From an uncultured Oscillospiraceae bacterium (lineage in GTDB: Bacteria > Bacillota > Clostridia > Oscillospirales > Oscillospiraceae): a DNA stretch of 64,000 nucleotides. How positions within the stretch are numbered: the first letter of the stretch is position 1; each line of letters starts with the position of its first letter. Shown here in pieces: positions 8,797-17,966 of the stretch. The stretch lies in assembly GCA_934591815.1 (NCBI GenBank), contig CAKTPV010000011.1, positions 1 through 64,000 on the forward strand. The letters run 5' to 3'. The notes under the pieces were generated by a model, which saw nothing but the letters and a program-made list of their open reading frames with translations, was not told the DNA's origin and ran no database searches. The position numbers and the translations under genes were made by a program.

Positions 8797-11070
8797 TCAG
8801 TCTCCTCCGTTTACGGTGATACACACCGTTCCCTGCTCATCCGTGCGCCAGATGTCCGCTCCCACACGGCGCAGCCGCTCCAGCGTCTCCTGCGACGGGT
8901 GTCCATAGCTGTTGTCCCCCACGCTGATGACGGCTGTCTCTGGCCGGATGGCTTGCAAAAACGTCTCGTCTGAGCCGTAACGGGAGCCGTGGTGGCTCAC
9001 CACCAGCACCTCCACATCCGGCAGGACGTATGTCTCCGCCAGCCGCCGCTCCGTGGCGGCCGCCATATCGCCGGTAATGAGGATGTCGAAATCCCCCGCC
9101 GTCGCCAGTGCCGTCAGTCCCTGCTCGTTCAGGTCGCCCTCCGCCTCTACCGGTGGATAGACCGTCAGCGTCATCTCCCCCAGTGTCAGCTCCGTCACGT
9201 CTTTTACGAACACCACGTCCGTACCCTTCTCCTCCGCCAGCGACACCAGCCGCTCCCGCACGCCGTATTCGTCCTCGATATCCGGCAGGTACAGCGTGTC
9301 CACCGGCAGCCGCGCCAGCAGCGCATACAGGCCGTTGGTGTGGTCGGCGTGGTAGTGGGTCACCACCACGCATTGCAGCCGGTGCAGGCCCATGCTCTCC
9401 AGCCGGTCCGCCGCCACGCCGCCGGCATCCACGTAGCCGTTGCTGCTGCCGCAGTCCACCAGCGCCGCCGCGTGCTCTGACCAGAGGGCCACGCTCTCGC
9501 CCTGCCCCACGTCCAGCGCCATCGCGCCCATGCTGCCGTACCGCTGGCCGCCCAGCCATACGGACACCGCCAGCATCAGCGCCGACAGTGCCGCGGCCGC
9601 CGCGTACTTTCGGTGTCTGTCCTCCGTCACGGCGCAGCCGATAAACGCGGCGTAGGTATACAGCATCCAGTAGATGAGATAGCGGTTATCAAAGTATACG
9701 GCGTGGAACGGCAGGGCCGTCAGCCCCTTGGCCAGCCACAGAATATATTTTACCAGTGCAAAGGGTATCCAGCCCAGCACTCTGCCCAGCGGCAGCCATG
9801 CAAAACCCAGCAGTGCGGACAGGAACGCCGCCATAAAGCTCCATCCGGCGGCGGGCACCGCCAGCAGTCCCGCCAGCGGCGCCACCACCACGAAAATATT
9901 GAAATACCAAGCGATCAGCGGCGCAGTAAATACCATGGCGCCCAGCGTTGCCGCCAGGTTGGCCGCAATAAAGCAGCGCCCGGCGTGCAGAATGCGGCGT
10001 TGACCGCGATGTTCGCCGGTAAACGTCCGGTAGAGCCGGGGCGCCAGCAGAACCATGCCCAGCGCCGCCGCAAAGCTCAGCTGCAAGCTGACGCTGCCCG
10101 CCGCAAAGGGGTTCTCCAGCAGGATCACAGCCAGCGCCGCCGCCAGAGAGGTAAGCCCGTCGCTGCTCCGCCGGAACAGCGGCGCGATCAGCAAAAAGAT
10201 CTGCATGATGCAGGCGCGCACCACAGACGGCGACAGTCCCGCCATCACCATATAGAAGATCAATACCGGGATGGTGACGGCGCACAGCGTCCGCCGTCTG
10301 CCCGGCGGCACCAGAAGGCTCAATAGTGTGACGAGAAACCCGCAGTGCAGGCCGGATACAGCAAACAGATGGGCCAGTCCCGTCTCCTGCATGGCCACGG
10401 CGTCGCCCTCCGGCAGCTCCGTCTTGTCGCCGGTCAGCTCCGCCAGCAGAAAGCCCCGCACCGATGGGTCGTCCCACACGGCGGCGATCTTCTCCCGCAG
10501 TACCTTGACAGCCCGCAGCGGCAGCCATTGGACGCCGCCTCTGCTGCCGTCGGTGACGGTGACATCCTCCCGTTGGTACAGCAGGGCGTACACGCCCCGC
10601 GCCGTGAACTGGGTCAGCTCCGTGCCACGGATACTGGCGGCGTCCTGCCACCACGCCGTGCCGGACAAGCGCTGTCCCGGCTCCAGCGCCAGCACCTCGC
10701 TGTCGCCGTAGTACACGGCCTTAGCGCCGATAAAGCCGTCCAGCCTCACGGTGACCTTGCCGCCGTGGGCTGCCTCCTCCGGCCACGCGCAGACGGTGGC
10801 GGTGAACTCTCCCGTCCTGCCGCAGCACTCCAGCACCGGCTGCTGCACCACCGCCTGATAGACGACAAAATACGCCAAAGCCGCCGCCAGCGGCCACAAG
10901 AGGAGCTGGCTGCGCCGAAACCAGCGGCGTCGCCGCGCCCACAGGCACAGCGTCAGCGCCAGCAGGCAAACGCCTGCCGCCGCCCACAGATACCAGCCGC
11001 TCCACGGCAGCACCAGCACCAGAAATAGCCCTGCCGCAAAGGAGAGCGCCATGGTGGCCAATACACGCAT
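8797..11070 (-). CDS. comEC: ComEC/Rec2 family DNA-uptake channel protein
   Basis: A 757-residue polytopic membrane protein. N-terminal transmembrane helices and a DUF4131-type soluble domain come first, then the competence core (HLFAVSGLHCGFLVTLLSL and many membrane spans). Last is a C-terminal metallo-beta-lactamase domain with VVVTHYHADHTNGLYALL near residue 560 and VVSHHGSRYGS. The family carries single-stranded DNA across the membrane in transformation. The start is the ATG five bases after GGGGGAGAG. It implies potential competence, but no other com gene is visible here. Confidence 0.92.
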   Translation of the reverse strand: MRVLATMALSFAAGLFLVLVLPWSGWYLWAAAGVCLLALTLCLWARRRRWFRRSQLLLWPLAAALAYFVVYQAVVQQPVLECCGRTGEFTATVCAWPEEAAHGGKVTVRLDGFIGAKAVYYGDSEVLALEPGQRLSGTAWWQDAASIRGTELTQFTARGVYALLYQREDVTVTDGSRGGVQWLPLRAVKVLREKIAAVWDDPSVRGFLLAELTGDKTELPEGDAVAMQETGLAHLFAVSGLHCGFLVTLLSLLVPPGRRRTLCAVTIPVLIFYMVMAGLSPSVVRACIMQIFLLIAPLFRRSSDGLTSLAAALAVILLENPFAAGSVSLQLSFAAALGMVLLAPRLYRTFTGEHRGQRRILHAGRCFIAANLAATLGAMVFTAPLIAWYFNIFVVVAPLAGLLAVPAAGWSFMAAFLSALLGFAWLPLGRVLGWIPFALVKYILWLAKGLTALPFHAVYFDNRYLIYWMLYTYAAFIGCAVTEDRHRKYAAAAALSALMLAVSVWLGGQRYGSMGAMALDVGQGESVALWSEHAAALVDCGSSNGYVDAGGVAADRLESMGLHRLQCVVVTHYHADHTNGLYALLARLPVDTLYLPDIEDEYGVRERLVSLAEEKGTDVVFVKDVTELTLGEMTLTVYPPVEAEGDLNEQGLTALATAGDFDILITGDMAAATERRLAETYVLPDVEVLVVSHHGSRYGSDETFLQAIRPETAVISVGDNSYGHPSQETLERLRRVGADIWRTDEQGTVCITVNGGD

Positions 11071-11119
11071 ATGCTCTCCCCCCTTCCGGGCCGTCTCGCC
11101 CCGTGTCCTTAACCTGTAT

Positions 11120-11148
11120 ATTGTAGCAGATACGATGTCCCGCCGCAA
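11120..11148 (-). promoter_or_regulatory. Promoter of comEC-holA-rnmV
   Basis: On the minus strand: TTGCGG (11143-11148), a 17-base spacer, then TACAAT (11120-11125), 49 bases before the comEC start. Upstream lies an AT-rich tandem of three TATAAATA units (11190-11213). Confidence 0.55.
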
Positions 11149-11213
11149 GAGGCGGGCGCAAAAGAGCCCGCACCCGCAGCATACCTGCAATATATAAATA
11201 TATAAATATATAA

Positions 11214-11240
11214 AAGAGCCGCCCCGATGGGGCGGCTCTT
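11214..11240 (-). terminator. Terminator after the thioesterase gene
   Basis: A perfect 12 bp stem (AAGAGCCGCCCC and its complement) with a 3-base loop, followed on the minus strand by TTTTATATA. It lies 11 bases past the thioesterase stop. Confidence 0.85.
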
Positions 11241-11251
11241 CCGTGCGCTTG

Positions 11252-11653
11252 TTATTTGGCCCTGTGCAGCTTGTCGCTGCACTTCTGCATGAAGCGGGCG
11301 TTGTCGATGATGGCGCGGGTATGGGTACCCTCCCCGATCAGACCGTCCTCATCGGAGGCGGTGATCTTGAAGGTGATCATCTTGCCGTTGGCGGAGACGC
11401 CCGTCACCTCGGCGGTGGCGGAGATCTTCATGCCGACAGGGGTAGGCGCCAGATGGCTGGATGCGATGTCTACGCCCACGGTGCCCTTGCCCTCCGGCAG
11501 CTCGTTCTGCACGCACCACATGGCGGCGCACTCCATCAGACCCATCATATAGGGGGTACCCAGCACCTCCAGCCCGCCGGAGCCCACGGCCTTGGCGGTC
11601 ATGTCAGCGGTGACGGTCTTTTCCACGGTATGGGTCATGCCGATCTCGATCAT
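11252..11653 (-). CDS. Thioesterase family protein (hotdog fold, FlK-like)
   Basis: A 133-residue hotdog-fold protein. The middle carries VLGTPYMMGLMECAAM followed by SSHLAPTPVGMKISATAEV, a pattern shared with fluoroacetyl-CoA thioesterase-like proteins, in which a Glu and the HLAPTP His contribute to catalysis. It probably hydrolyses small acyl-CoA esters; the substrate is unknown. It is 13 bases downstream of potD, but this may be read-through and not shared function. The start is the ATG after AAAGGAGGCAAC. Confidence 0.8.
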   Translation of the reverse strand: MIEIGMTHTVEKTVTADMTAKAVGSGGLEVLGTPYMMGLMECAAMWCVQNELPEGKGTVGVDIASSHLAPTPVGMKISATAEVTGVSANGKMITFKITASDEDGLIGEGTHTRAIIDNARFMQKCSDKLHRAK

Positions 11654-11666
11654 AGTGTTGCCTCCT

Positions 11667-12746
11667 TTATACGCCCAGCTTTGTCCACAGCTTATCATAG
11701 AACTTCAGTGTTTCCTGGGGCAGGTTCACATAGAGTTCGCAGCGCTCCAGCACATCGGCCGGTGCCGCCATGATGTTGTAGAGCTCCTGATCCAGCGCCT
11801 CGCCGTTCTGCTCCTCGTAGTAGGCGGGGTACTCCGCCAGCGCCTCGGCGTTGGGGGAGGCATACCAGATGTAGTCCATATTGGCCAGATTGGCGTCCGT
11901 TCCGGCGATGAAGTTGATCCACTCCATGGCCTCATCCTTATGCTGGCTGGACTTCAGCACGCACATGGCGTCCACGAACCAGTTGCTGCCCTCCTCGGGC
12001 ACCACGAAGGCCAGATCCTCGTTGTTCTCCAGCATGGTCAGATAGTCGCCGGCGTAGTACATGGAGATAGCCGCATTGCTGCCCTCCATCTTGCCGAAGA
12101 TCTCATCCATGACGAAGGCCTGATAGACGCCCTTGTCCTTGGCGTTCTTCACCAGCTCAAACGCCTCGGTGAGCTGGGCCTCGTCGGTGGTGTTGATATC
12201 GTAGCCCAGATAGCACAGGGCCGCCATCAGCGCGTCGCGGGAGTTGTTGATCATCAGCACCTGTCCGGCGTACTTCTCGTCGAACATAGCCCCCCAGCTG
12301 GTGATGGGCTCATCCACCATCTTGGTGTTGTAAATGATACCCACGGTGCCCCAGGTGTAGGGCACGGTGTACTTGTTCTCCGGGTCGAAGCTCAGGGACT
12401 TGTACTGCGGATCGATGAGGTCATAGTTGGGGATGGCGCTGTAATCCAGCTCTGCCAGCATCCCCTCGTCGATAAGCCGCCCGATCATGTAATCGGAGGG
12501 CACGATCACGTCGAAATCCGCGCCGCCGGTCTGGAGCAGGGAGTACAGCGTCTCGTTGCTCTCCGCCGTCTGATAGTTGACATGGATACCGGTTTGGGAC
12601 TCAAATTCGCCGATAAGAGACTCGTCGATATACTCGCCCCAGCTGCACACGTTGACAACACGCCGCTCCTTACCGCCGCTGCCGCAGCCGGCCAGCAGCA
12701 CCACGGTCATCATGACCGCCAGCACAAACGCGATGATTCTTTTCAA
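11667..12746 (-). CDS. potD: Spermidine/putrescine ABC transporter, substrate-binding lipoprotein
   Basis: A 359-residue periplasmic-type binding protein anchored as a lipoprotein. The signal peptide ends in LLAGC, with the lipidated Cys at residue 21. The mature protein starts with VVNVCSWGEYIDESLIGEFE, the typical PotD/PotF N-lobe, and keeps FDVIVPSDYMI and TWGTVGIIYN. It captures polyamine outside the cell for PotABC. It is last in the pot operon, 49 bases after potC. Confidence 0.92.
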   Translation of the reverse strand: MKRIIAFVLAVMMTVVLLAGCGSGGKERRVVNVCSWGEYIDESLIGEFESQTGIHVNYQTAESNETLYSLLQTGGADFDVIVPSDYMIGRLIDEGMLAELDYSAIPNYDLIDPQYKSLSFDPENKYTVPYTWGTVGIIYNTKMVDEPITSWGAMFDEKYAGQVLMINNSRDALMAALCYLGYDINTTDEAQLTEAFELVKNAKDKGVYQAFVMDEIFGKMEGSNAAISMYYAGDYLTMLENNEDLAFVVPEEGSNWFVDAMCVLKSSQHKDEAMEWINFIAGTDANLANMDYIWYASPNAEALAEYPAYYEEQNGEALDQELYNIMAAPADVLERCELYVNLPQETLKFYDKLWTKLGV

Positions 12747-12795
12747 TGCTTTATCCTCCTAAAATAGAATGTTGTAAAATGGTCAGAGCTCCTGC

Positions 12796-13665
12796 TCACC
12801 TCTGCTGCACGGCCTTGCGCTCCTGGCGGGATTCCCGCACATTGATGATGACCAGCAGCAGCAGCACCGTGCCGAACAGCAGCGCGGAAATGGCGTTGAT
12901 CTGCGGACTGACGCGCTTTTTCGCCATGCCGTAGATGGTCATGGCCAGTGTGGATACGGACGAGCCCGCCGTAAAATAACTGATAACAAAGTCATCGATG
13001 GACATGGTGAAGGCCGTCAGCGCACCGGACACGATGCCCGGCTTGATCTCCGGCAGGATGACCTTCCAGAACGCCTGCATCCAAGTACAGCCCAGATCCT
13101 GGGCCGCGTCCACCAGATTCTTGTCCATCTGCCGCAGCTTGGGGCCTACGGACAGGATGACATACGGGATGTTGAAGCAGATATGGGCGATGAGCAGGGT
13201 ACCGAAGCCCATGGTCAGCCGCTCCGGCAGCACCACGGCGGTCTGCCAGCTGTTGACCCAGCCGGCAAAGGCGCCCCAGCCGTTGAAGAACACCACGAAC
13301 AGCAGGCACAGGCTGACGCCGGTGACGATGTCGGCGTTCATCATGGGAATGTTGTTCACCATCATCAGCGGGTCGCGGACCCTGCGGCGCATGGCATGGA
13401 AGCCGATGGATGCGAAAGTACCCGCCACCGTGGCGATAACCGTGGCCAGCAGGCTCACCAGCAGCGTGGTATATACGCTCTGCATAATGATACGGTTCTG
13501 GAACAACTTTGCATACCACATCAGGGAGAAACCCTTCCACACGGTGTTGCTGTTTCCTGCATTAAAGGAAAACACGACCAGCAGCACGATGGGTGCATAC
13601 AGGAAAATACCGATCAGCGCCATGAAAAAGCGGCTGCCGAACCGCACGTCTCTTTTCTTTTTCAC
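12796..13665 (-). CDS. potC: Spermidine/putrescine ABC transporter, permease PotC
   Basis: A 289-residue inner-membrane permease with six predicted spans. The EAA-type coupling loop DAAQDLGCTWMQAFWKVILPEIKPGI contacts the ATPase. SIDDFVISYFTAG near the C-terminus is typical of PotC. The start overlaps the potB stop by 4 bases (ATGA). It forms the channel with PotB. Confidence 0.92.
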   Translation of the reverse strand: MKKKRDVRFGSRFFMALIGIFLYAPIVLLVVFSFNAGNSNTVWKGFSLMWYAKLFQNRIIMQSVYTTLLVSLLATVIATVAGTFASIGFHAMRRRVRDPLMMVNNIPMMNADIVTGVSLCLLFVVFFNGWGAFAGWVNSWQTAVVLPERLTMGFGTLLIAHICFNIPYVILSVGPKLRQMDKNLVDAAQDLGCTWMQAFWKVILPEIKPGIVSGALTAFTMSIDDFVISYFTAGSSVSTLAMTIYGMAKKRVSPQINAISALLFGTVLLLLVIINVRESRQERKAVQQR

Positions 13666-14516
13666 AGCATCACCGCCTGTTCCTCGCCTTCACCGAAGCG
13701 ATTCATCACCAGCATGCAGATGACCACGATGACCATCATCACCAGCGAGATGGCCGCGCCCAGCTGCGGGTTGTACGCGCCGCCCAAAAACTGCCGCTCG
13801 ATCAGGTCGCCCAGCAGCAGCTCCGTACCGCCGCCCAGCATCCGGCTGATGGCAAAGGTGGACACTGACGGGACGAACACCATGGTGATGCCGGACAGCA
13901 CACCCGGCAGCGACAGGGGCAGAATGACCTTGCGGAACACCGTCACCGAGTTGGCGCCCAGATCCCTGGCTGCCTCCAACAGCGAGCGGTCCATCTTGCC
14001 GATGACCGAGTAGATGGGCAGGATCATGAAGGGCAGGTAGTTATACACCATGCCCAGCACCACGGCACCCTGCGTGTCGATCATGGTGAAGTATTCCAGC
14101 TGGCTGCCCGTCAGATGGTTGTACAGCGCGATAAGCCCGATCTTCTGGAACAGCTGGTTCAAAAGCCCGTTGTTCTCCAGAATGGTCATCCACGAGTACG
14201 TCCGCAGCAGGAAGTTGATCCACATGGGCAGCATGATGAGCACCATGGCCGTCCGCTGGAAGGACGCCCCCTCCCGGCTGAGAAAATACGCCACCGGGTA
14301 GCCGATGAGCAGGCAGATGGCCGTGGCGATCAGCGCCAGCTTAAAGGACCGGCCGAACACGGCGGCGTAGCCGCCCATCTGCACGAAGTTGTCCAGCGTG
14401 GCGCCGCCCTCCCCGTTGGAGAAGGCGTAGATGACCATGATGACGATGGGGGCCACCACAAAAATGGCCATCCATACCACATAGGGTACGGCGAAACGGG
14501 AGAGCTTAGTCTTCAT
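13662..14516 (-). CDS. potB: Spermidine/putrescine ABC transporter, permease PotB
   Basis: A 284-residue permease beginning [16 protein letters not shown], with six predicted spans. The coupling loop [20 protein letters not shown] is present. The reading frame is open a further 33 codons upstream, but that part lies inside potA in another frame, so I use the ATG at 14516. It overlaps the potA 3' end by 11 bases, which suggests coupled translation. Confidence 0.92.
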   Translation of the reverse strand: MKTKLSRFAVPYVVWMAIFVVAPIVIMVIYAFSNGEGGATLDNFVQMGGYAAVFGRSFKLALIATAICLLIGYPVAYFLSREGASFQRTAMVLIMLPMWINFLLRTYSWMTILENNGLLNQLFQKIGLIALYNHLTGSQLEYFTMIDTQGAVVLGMVYNYLPFMILPIYSVIGKMDRSLLEAARDLGANSVTVFRKVILPLSLPGVLSGITMVFVPSVSTFAISRMLGGGTELLLGDLIERQFLGGAYNPQLGAAISLVMMVIVVICMLVMNRFGEGEEQAVML

Positions 14517-15648
14517 CCTCGCTCTCCTCCTCTTCCAGCTCCACGCTGGCGTCCGCCAATTCCTCATACTCCTCGGAATAGGAGGAGTAGTCGCCGAACA
14601 GTCCGGAGTATTCACTCTTTTTCATGATGTGGAAGCCGTCGGGGTCGATCTTCACGCCGATGCGTGCGCCCACCGGCGAGTGGTCGGTGGTCTGGATGAG
14701 CCACTTGAAGCCCCGGAAGTCCACGATGATGTCGTACTGCATCCCCTTGAACGTCACGTTGGTGACGGTGCCGATGAGCTGGCCCTGCTCCACGGGGACG
14801 ATGTCGATATCCTCGGGGCGGATGACCACATCCACCGGCTCGTTCTCGGCAAAGCCCACGTCCACGCAGGGGAACTCCTTGCCGTACATCTTCACGACCT
14901 TATCCCGGACCATGACGCCGTTGAGGATGTTGCTCTCGCCGATGAAGTCCGCCACAAAGGCGTTCTTCGGCTCGTTGTAGATGTCCTCCGGCGTGCCGAT
15001 CTGCTGGATGCGGCCCTTGTCCATCACCACCACGGTGTCGGACATGGTCAGCGCCTCCTCCTGGTCGTGGGTCACATATATAAACGTTATGCCCATCTGC
15101 TGCTGGATACGCTTCAGTTCGTTCTGCATATCCTTGCGCAGACGCAGATCCAACGCGCCCAGCGGCTCGTCCAGAAGCAGTACCTTCGGACGGTTCACCA
15201 GTGCGCGGGCGATGGCCACCCGCTGCTGCTGGCCGCCGGACAGCTGGTCGATGCGGCGGCGGTCAAAGCCCTTCAGGCTGACCACCTCCAGCATTTCGGT
15301 GACACGCTGCCGTATCTCCTCCTCCGGCACTTTGGCGATGCGCAGGCCGAAGGCGATGTTTTCAAACACATCCAGATGCGGGAACAGCGCATATTTCTGG
15401 AACACCGTGTTGATCTGCCGTTTGTGAGGCGGAACGTCGTTGATCCTCACCCCGTCAAAGGTCACATCACCGGATGTGGGCGTTGTAAACCCGCCGATGA
15501 TACGCAGCGTTGTGGTCTTGCCGCAGCCGCTGGGCCCAAGCAGTGTGAGGAATTCGGAATCGTTGATATAAAGGTTGATGTTATCGAGAACCAGCTCGTC
15601 GTCAAACGCCATGCAGAGGTTCCGCAGGCGAATCAACTCTTTGGACAT
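14506..15648 (-). CDS. potA: Spermidine/putrescine ABC transporter, ATPase PotA
   Basis: A 380-residue ABC ATPase. Walker A is GPSGCGKTT, the Q-loop lies in [17 protein letters not shown], the signature is [15 protein letters not shown], and Walker B is [14 protein letters not shown]-terminal TOBE-type regulatory domain follows (about residues 235-350). The last 30 residues are strongly acidic ([19 protein letters not shown]), which is unusual. It energises polyamine import. It is the first gene of the operon, with a structured leader. Confidence 0.93.
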   Translation of the reverse strand: MSKELIRLRNLCMAFDDELVLDNINLYINDSEFLTLLGPSGCGKTTTLRIIGGFTTPTSGDVTFDGVRINDVPPHKRQINTVFQKYALFPHLDVFENIAFGLRIAKVPEEEIRQRVTEMLEVVSLKGFDRRRIDQLSGGQQQRVAIARALVNRPKVLLLDEPLGALDLRLRKDMQNELKRIQQQMGITFIYVTHDQEEALTMSDTVVVMDKGRIQQIGTPEDIYNEPKNAFVADFIGESNILNGVMVRDKVVKMYGKEFPCVDVGFAENEPVDVVIRPEDIDIVPVEQGQLIGTVTNVTFKGMQYDIIVDFRGFKWLIQTTDHSPVGARIGVKIDPDGFHIMKKSEYSGLFGDYSSYSEEYEELADASVELEEEESEDED

Positions 15649-15670
15649 TTATCCTCCCCCGTTCACTCAT
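15602..15670 (-). CDS. Possible 22-residue upstream open reading frame overlapping potA
   Basis: An ATG at 15668-15670 follows a very strong GGGGGGAGG site and opens a 22-codon frame. That frame runs through the potA ribosome site and start codon in another frame and stops inside potA at 15602. If translated it would compete with or couple to potA initiation. There is no protein similarity to rely on, so this rests only on the start signals. Confidence 0.3.
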   Translation of the reverse strand: MSERGRINVQRVDSPAEPLHGV

Positions 15671-15684
15671 AAAATAACCTCCCC

Positions 15685-15701
15685 CCGGCGAAAATCGCCG
15701 G
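15685..15701 (-). promoter_or_regulatory. Leader hairpin beside the first ribosome site of potA
   Basis: A 7 bp perfect stem (CCGGCGA/TCGCCGG) with a 3-base loop, immediately followed on the transcript by the G-rich Shine-Dalgarno-like run at about 15676-15684. It could extend into that run and modulate access. Function not shown. Confidence 0.4.
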
Positions 15702-15745
15702 CGTCTGTTCCCGCGCCGCTTTTTCCGTCGAAAGAAAGCAGCTAC

Positions 15746-15774
15746 ACTATATATAAAAGCTCTGGGAAAGTCAA
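15746..15774 (-). promoter_or_regulatory. Promoter of the potABCD operon
   Basis: On the minus strand: TTGACT (15769-15774), a 17-base spacer, then TATAGT (15746-15751). It gives a leader of about 90 bases. Confidence 0.7.
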
Positions 15775-15838
15775 TGGATTTTCCTGTTTTTTAGAAAAAA
15801 ATCGTGCAGAGCCGCGTCAACAGCCCCGCACGACGTTT

Positions 15839-16795
15839 TCAGCCGAAATATTTTGCCCGGAACGGCACGTTTTCCACCGTGAATGTCCGCCCCCGCAGGT
15901 AGTTCAGAAGTCCCGCGTCTGTGGGCAGGTCGAAGGTCAGCTCGTAGGCGTACAGCGCCTGCCGCGTCTCCCCGTACCGGCGGTTCACATCGCCCCGGCC
16001 GTACTTGCCGTCCCCCAGCAGCGGACAGCCCAGATCGGCAAAGGACGCCCGGATCTGGTGGGTGCGCCCCGTCTCCAGTCCCACCTCCACCAGTGACAGC
16101 TCGCCTCGCGTCTCCAGTGTGCGGTAGTCCGTGACGGCGGTCTTGCCGCCGGGCACCGGCTTGTGGTAGACAGACACCTGCTTTTTCTGCTCATCCTTCA
16201 GCAGGAAGCACTCGATCCTGCCCTCCGGCGGCTTGGGACGCCCCACAGTGATGCACAGATACCGCTTGTCGATCTCCCGCAGCCGGATCTTCTCGTTGAT
16301 GATCCGCAGCGTCTCGGCGTTCTTGGCGGCGATGACCATGCCGCCGGTATTGCGGTCGATGCGGTTGCACAGTGCCGGTGCAAAGGCGTTCTCCCACCGG
16401 GGGTTCCACTCCCGCTTCTGGTACAGGTACGCCTGAATGTGGTTGATGAGGGTGTTCACCTTCTCCGTCTCGTCGGCGTGTACCACCAGACCCGGCCGCT
16501 TATTGACCAGCAGCAGGTTCTCGTCCTCGTACACGATGTCCACCTGCGGCTTGAACAGCGTCAGGAACATATTCTCCTCCGACGGCTTGTCGAAGAACTC
16601 GTCGTTGATATAGAGCTGCACCGCGTCGCCCTCTGTCAGCCGCTGGTCCCGCTGGGCGCGGCCGCCGTTGACCTTGATGCGCTTGATGCGGATGTACTTT
16701 TGCAGCAGTGCCGGCGGCAGCAGCGGCAGTGCCTTGGACACAAAGCGATCCAGCCGCGCGCCGGCGTCATTTTTCCCGATGATCAGCTCCCGCAT
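15839..16795 (-). CDS. RluA/RluD family pseudouridine synthase
   Basis: A 318-residue protein. It has an N-terminal S4 RNA-binding domain (ARLDRFVSKALPLLPPALLQ, with IRIKRIKVNG) and a catalytic domain whose key Asp lies in NRIDRNTGGMVIAAK. The late motif TGRTHQIRASFADLGCPLLGD is conserved. It isomerises uridines in rRNA; which positions cannot be read from sequence. The start is the ATG after a GGAGGGAGG site. It is a monocistronic unit, divergent from yceD. Confidence 0.9.
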   Translation of the reverse strand: MRELIIGKNDAGARLDRFVSKALPLLPPALLQKYIRIKRIKVNGGRAQRDQRLTEGDAVQLYINDEFFDKPSEENMFLTLFKPQVDIVYEDENLLLVNKRPGLVVHADETEKVNTLINHIQAYLYQKREWNPRWENAFAPALCNRIDRNTGGMVIAAKNAETLRIINEKIRLREIDKRYLCITVGRPKPPEGRIECFLLKDEQKKQVSVYHKPVPGGKTAVTDYRTLETRGELSLVEVGLETGRTHQIRASFADLGCPLLGDGKYGRGDVNRRYGETRQALYAYELTFDLPTDAGLLNYLRGRTFTVENVPFRAKYFG

Positions 16796-16870
16796 AGGCG
16801 TACCTCCCTCCTGTTCTCCGTCCATTGTATCCGGTTTTGGAAAAAAGTCAAAATATTTGTGAGAAAATGT

Positions 16871-16899
16871 TTGACAAGGGATTTTCTCTCGGCTATAAT
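16871..16899 (+). promoter_or_regulatory. Consensus promoter of yceD-rpmF
   Basis: TTGACA (16871-16876), a 17-base spacer, then TATAAT (16894-16899). This is a perfect vegetative promoter with the -10 element 27 bases before the yceD start codon. Confidence 0.88.
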
Positions 16900-16926
16900 A
16901 CTACTCGTGTCATTGCGAGGTGTACT

Positions 16927-17427
16927 ATGCGTCTGAACGTTAACAAGCTGCTGCATACCCCCGGCTCCCGGCAGGAGATCCATTTTGAGATGGACCTTTC
17001 CGATCTGGAGTTCGGCGGTACTTATCCTGTAACGCGACCGGTTGTTGTGGACGGCCAGCTGCGGAATCAGGCGGGTATGCTGCTGTGTGAGCTTCAGATC
17101 ACCACCACGCTCCACTGCATCTGCGACCGCTGCGCCCAGGCGTTCGATCAGGAGAAATCCACGGACTATGCCTGTGTGCTGGCCGAAGAGCGTCAGTCCG
17201 ATGAGGATGACGACATCGTGCTGCTGGACGACGATGAGGTGGATGTGACGGAACTGGCGCGGGACGCCTTTATCCTCGATATGGACACGAAATTTCTCTG
17301 CTCTGAGGACTGCAAGGGACTTTGTCCCGGCTGCGGTGCCGACCTGAACCGCGAGAACTGCCGCTGCAAGAAGGCGGTGGATCCCCGGCTGGCCAAGCTG
17401 GCGCAGCTATTGCAGAAGGACGAGTGA
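16927..17427 (+). CDS. yceD: YceD family (DUF177) protein
   Basis: A 166-residue protein of the DUF177 family, typically found directly upstream of rpmF, as here. It carries two Cys pairs, CICDRC near residue 71 and CSEDCKGLCPGCG near residue 134, which probably bind metal. The middle is acidic (DEDDDIVLLDDDEVDVTEL). Family members are linked to 23S rRNA accumulation; that link is known only for some homologues. The start is the ATG 27 bases past the -10 element. Confidence 0.87.
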   Translation: MRLNVNKLLHTPGSRQEIHFEMDLSDLEFGGTYPVTRPVVVDGQLRNQAGMLLCELQITTTLHCICDRCAQAFDQEKSTDYACVLAEERQSDEDDDIVLLDDDEVDVTELARDAFILDMDTKFLCSEDCKGLCPGCGADLNRENCRCKKAVDPRLAKLAQLLQKDE

Positions 17428-17476
17428 ATCCATTATAAATTGCTGCTCAGGCAGTTAATACCAAGGAGGTGTCAAC

Positions 17477-17674
17477 ATGGCAGTCCCTAAGGGAAAAGTA
17501 TCCAAGCAAAGACGCAATAAGAGACGTTCTTCCGTATGGAAGCTGGCAGCTCCCGCTCTGGTGGCATGCCCCAAGTGCGGTGCTCTGCATCTGCCTCACA
17601 GAATGTGCCCGGAGTGCGGTACCTACAACGGCCGCGAAGTCAAGGTCGTCAAGTCTGTGGCAGCGGACAAGTAA
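17477..17674 (+). CDS. rpmF: 50S ribosomal protein L32
   Basis: A 65-residue protein of normal length. It begins MAVPKGKVSKQRRNKRRSS and has a four-Cys zinc ribbon (CPKC and CPEC). A near-perfect AAGGAGGTG site precedes it. It shares the yceD promoter and ends at a strong terminator. The zinc-binding form is present; no C-minus paralogue is seen in this window. Confidence 0.97.
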   Translation: MAVPKGKVSKQRRNKRRSSVWKLAAPALVACPKCGALHLPHRMCPECGTYNGREVKVVKSVAADK

Positions 17675-17691
17675 ATTCTTATGTGTCCACG

Positions 17692-17725
17692 CAGGAGGGA
17701 AGCGCAGCTTCCCTCCTGTTTTTTT
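17692..17725 (+). terminator. Terminator of yceD-rpmF
   Basis: An 11 bp stem (AGGAGGGAAGC and its complement) with a 3-base loop, then G and seven T residues. Confidence 0.92.
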
Positions 17726-17887
17726 GCCGCCGGCGGCAGATCACGCCGCCTCAATGCGCGAACCGCCTCCGTCCCTTCCGCAAAGCAGATATACCCCGCA
17801 CTTTTCTTCATGACAAGCATCAAAATGATGCGTTTTACAAATGCTCCGACGCCGGTTATACTGTATCTGTTTTGCGGGATAAATAGC

Positions 17888-17916
17888 TTGCGTCCCTTGG
17901 AAAAATCCGTTATAAT
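17888..17916 (+). promoter_or_regulatory. Promoter of the DUF512-der-plsY group
   Basis: TTGCGT (17888-17893), a 17-base spacer, then TATAAT (17911-17916), about 50 bases before the DUF512 start. The rest of the 17726-17966 gap shows nothing I can name. Confidence 0.6.
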
Positions 17917-17966
17917 AGGATGGTTATTATGTGGGCGTATGCCCTTTTATGAGAGAGGATGCAGCT

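Noticed and set aside
11190..11213. Tandem TATAAATA units as an origin or promoter
   Set aside because: Three AT-rich units lie next to the thioesterase terminator and no gene starts suitably from them; probably just AT-rich spacer.
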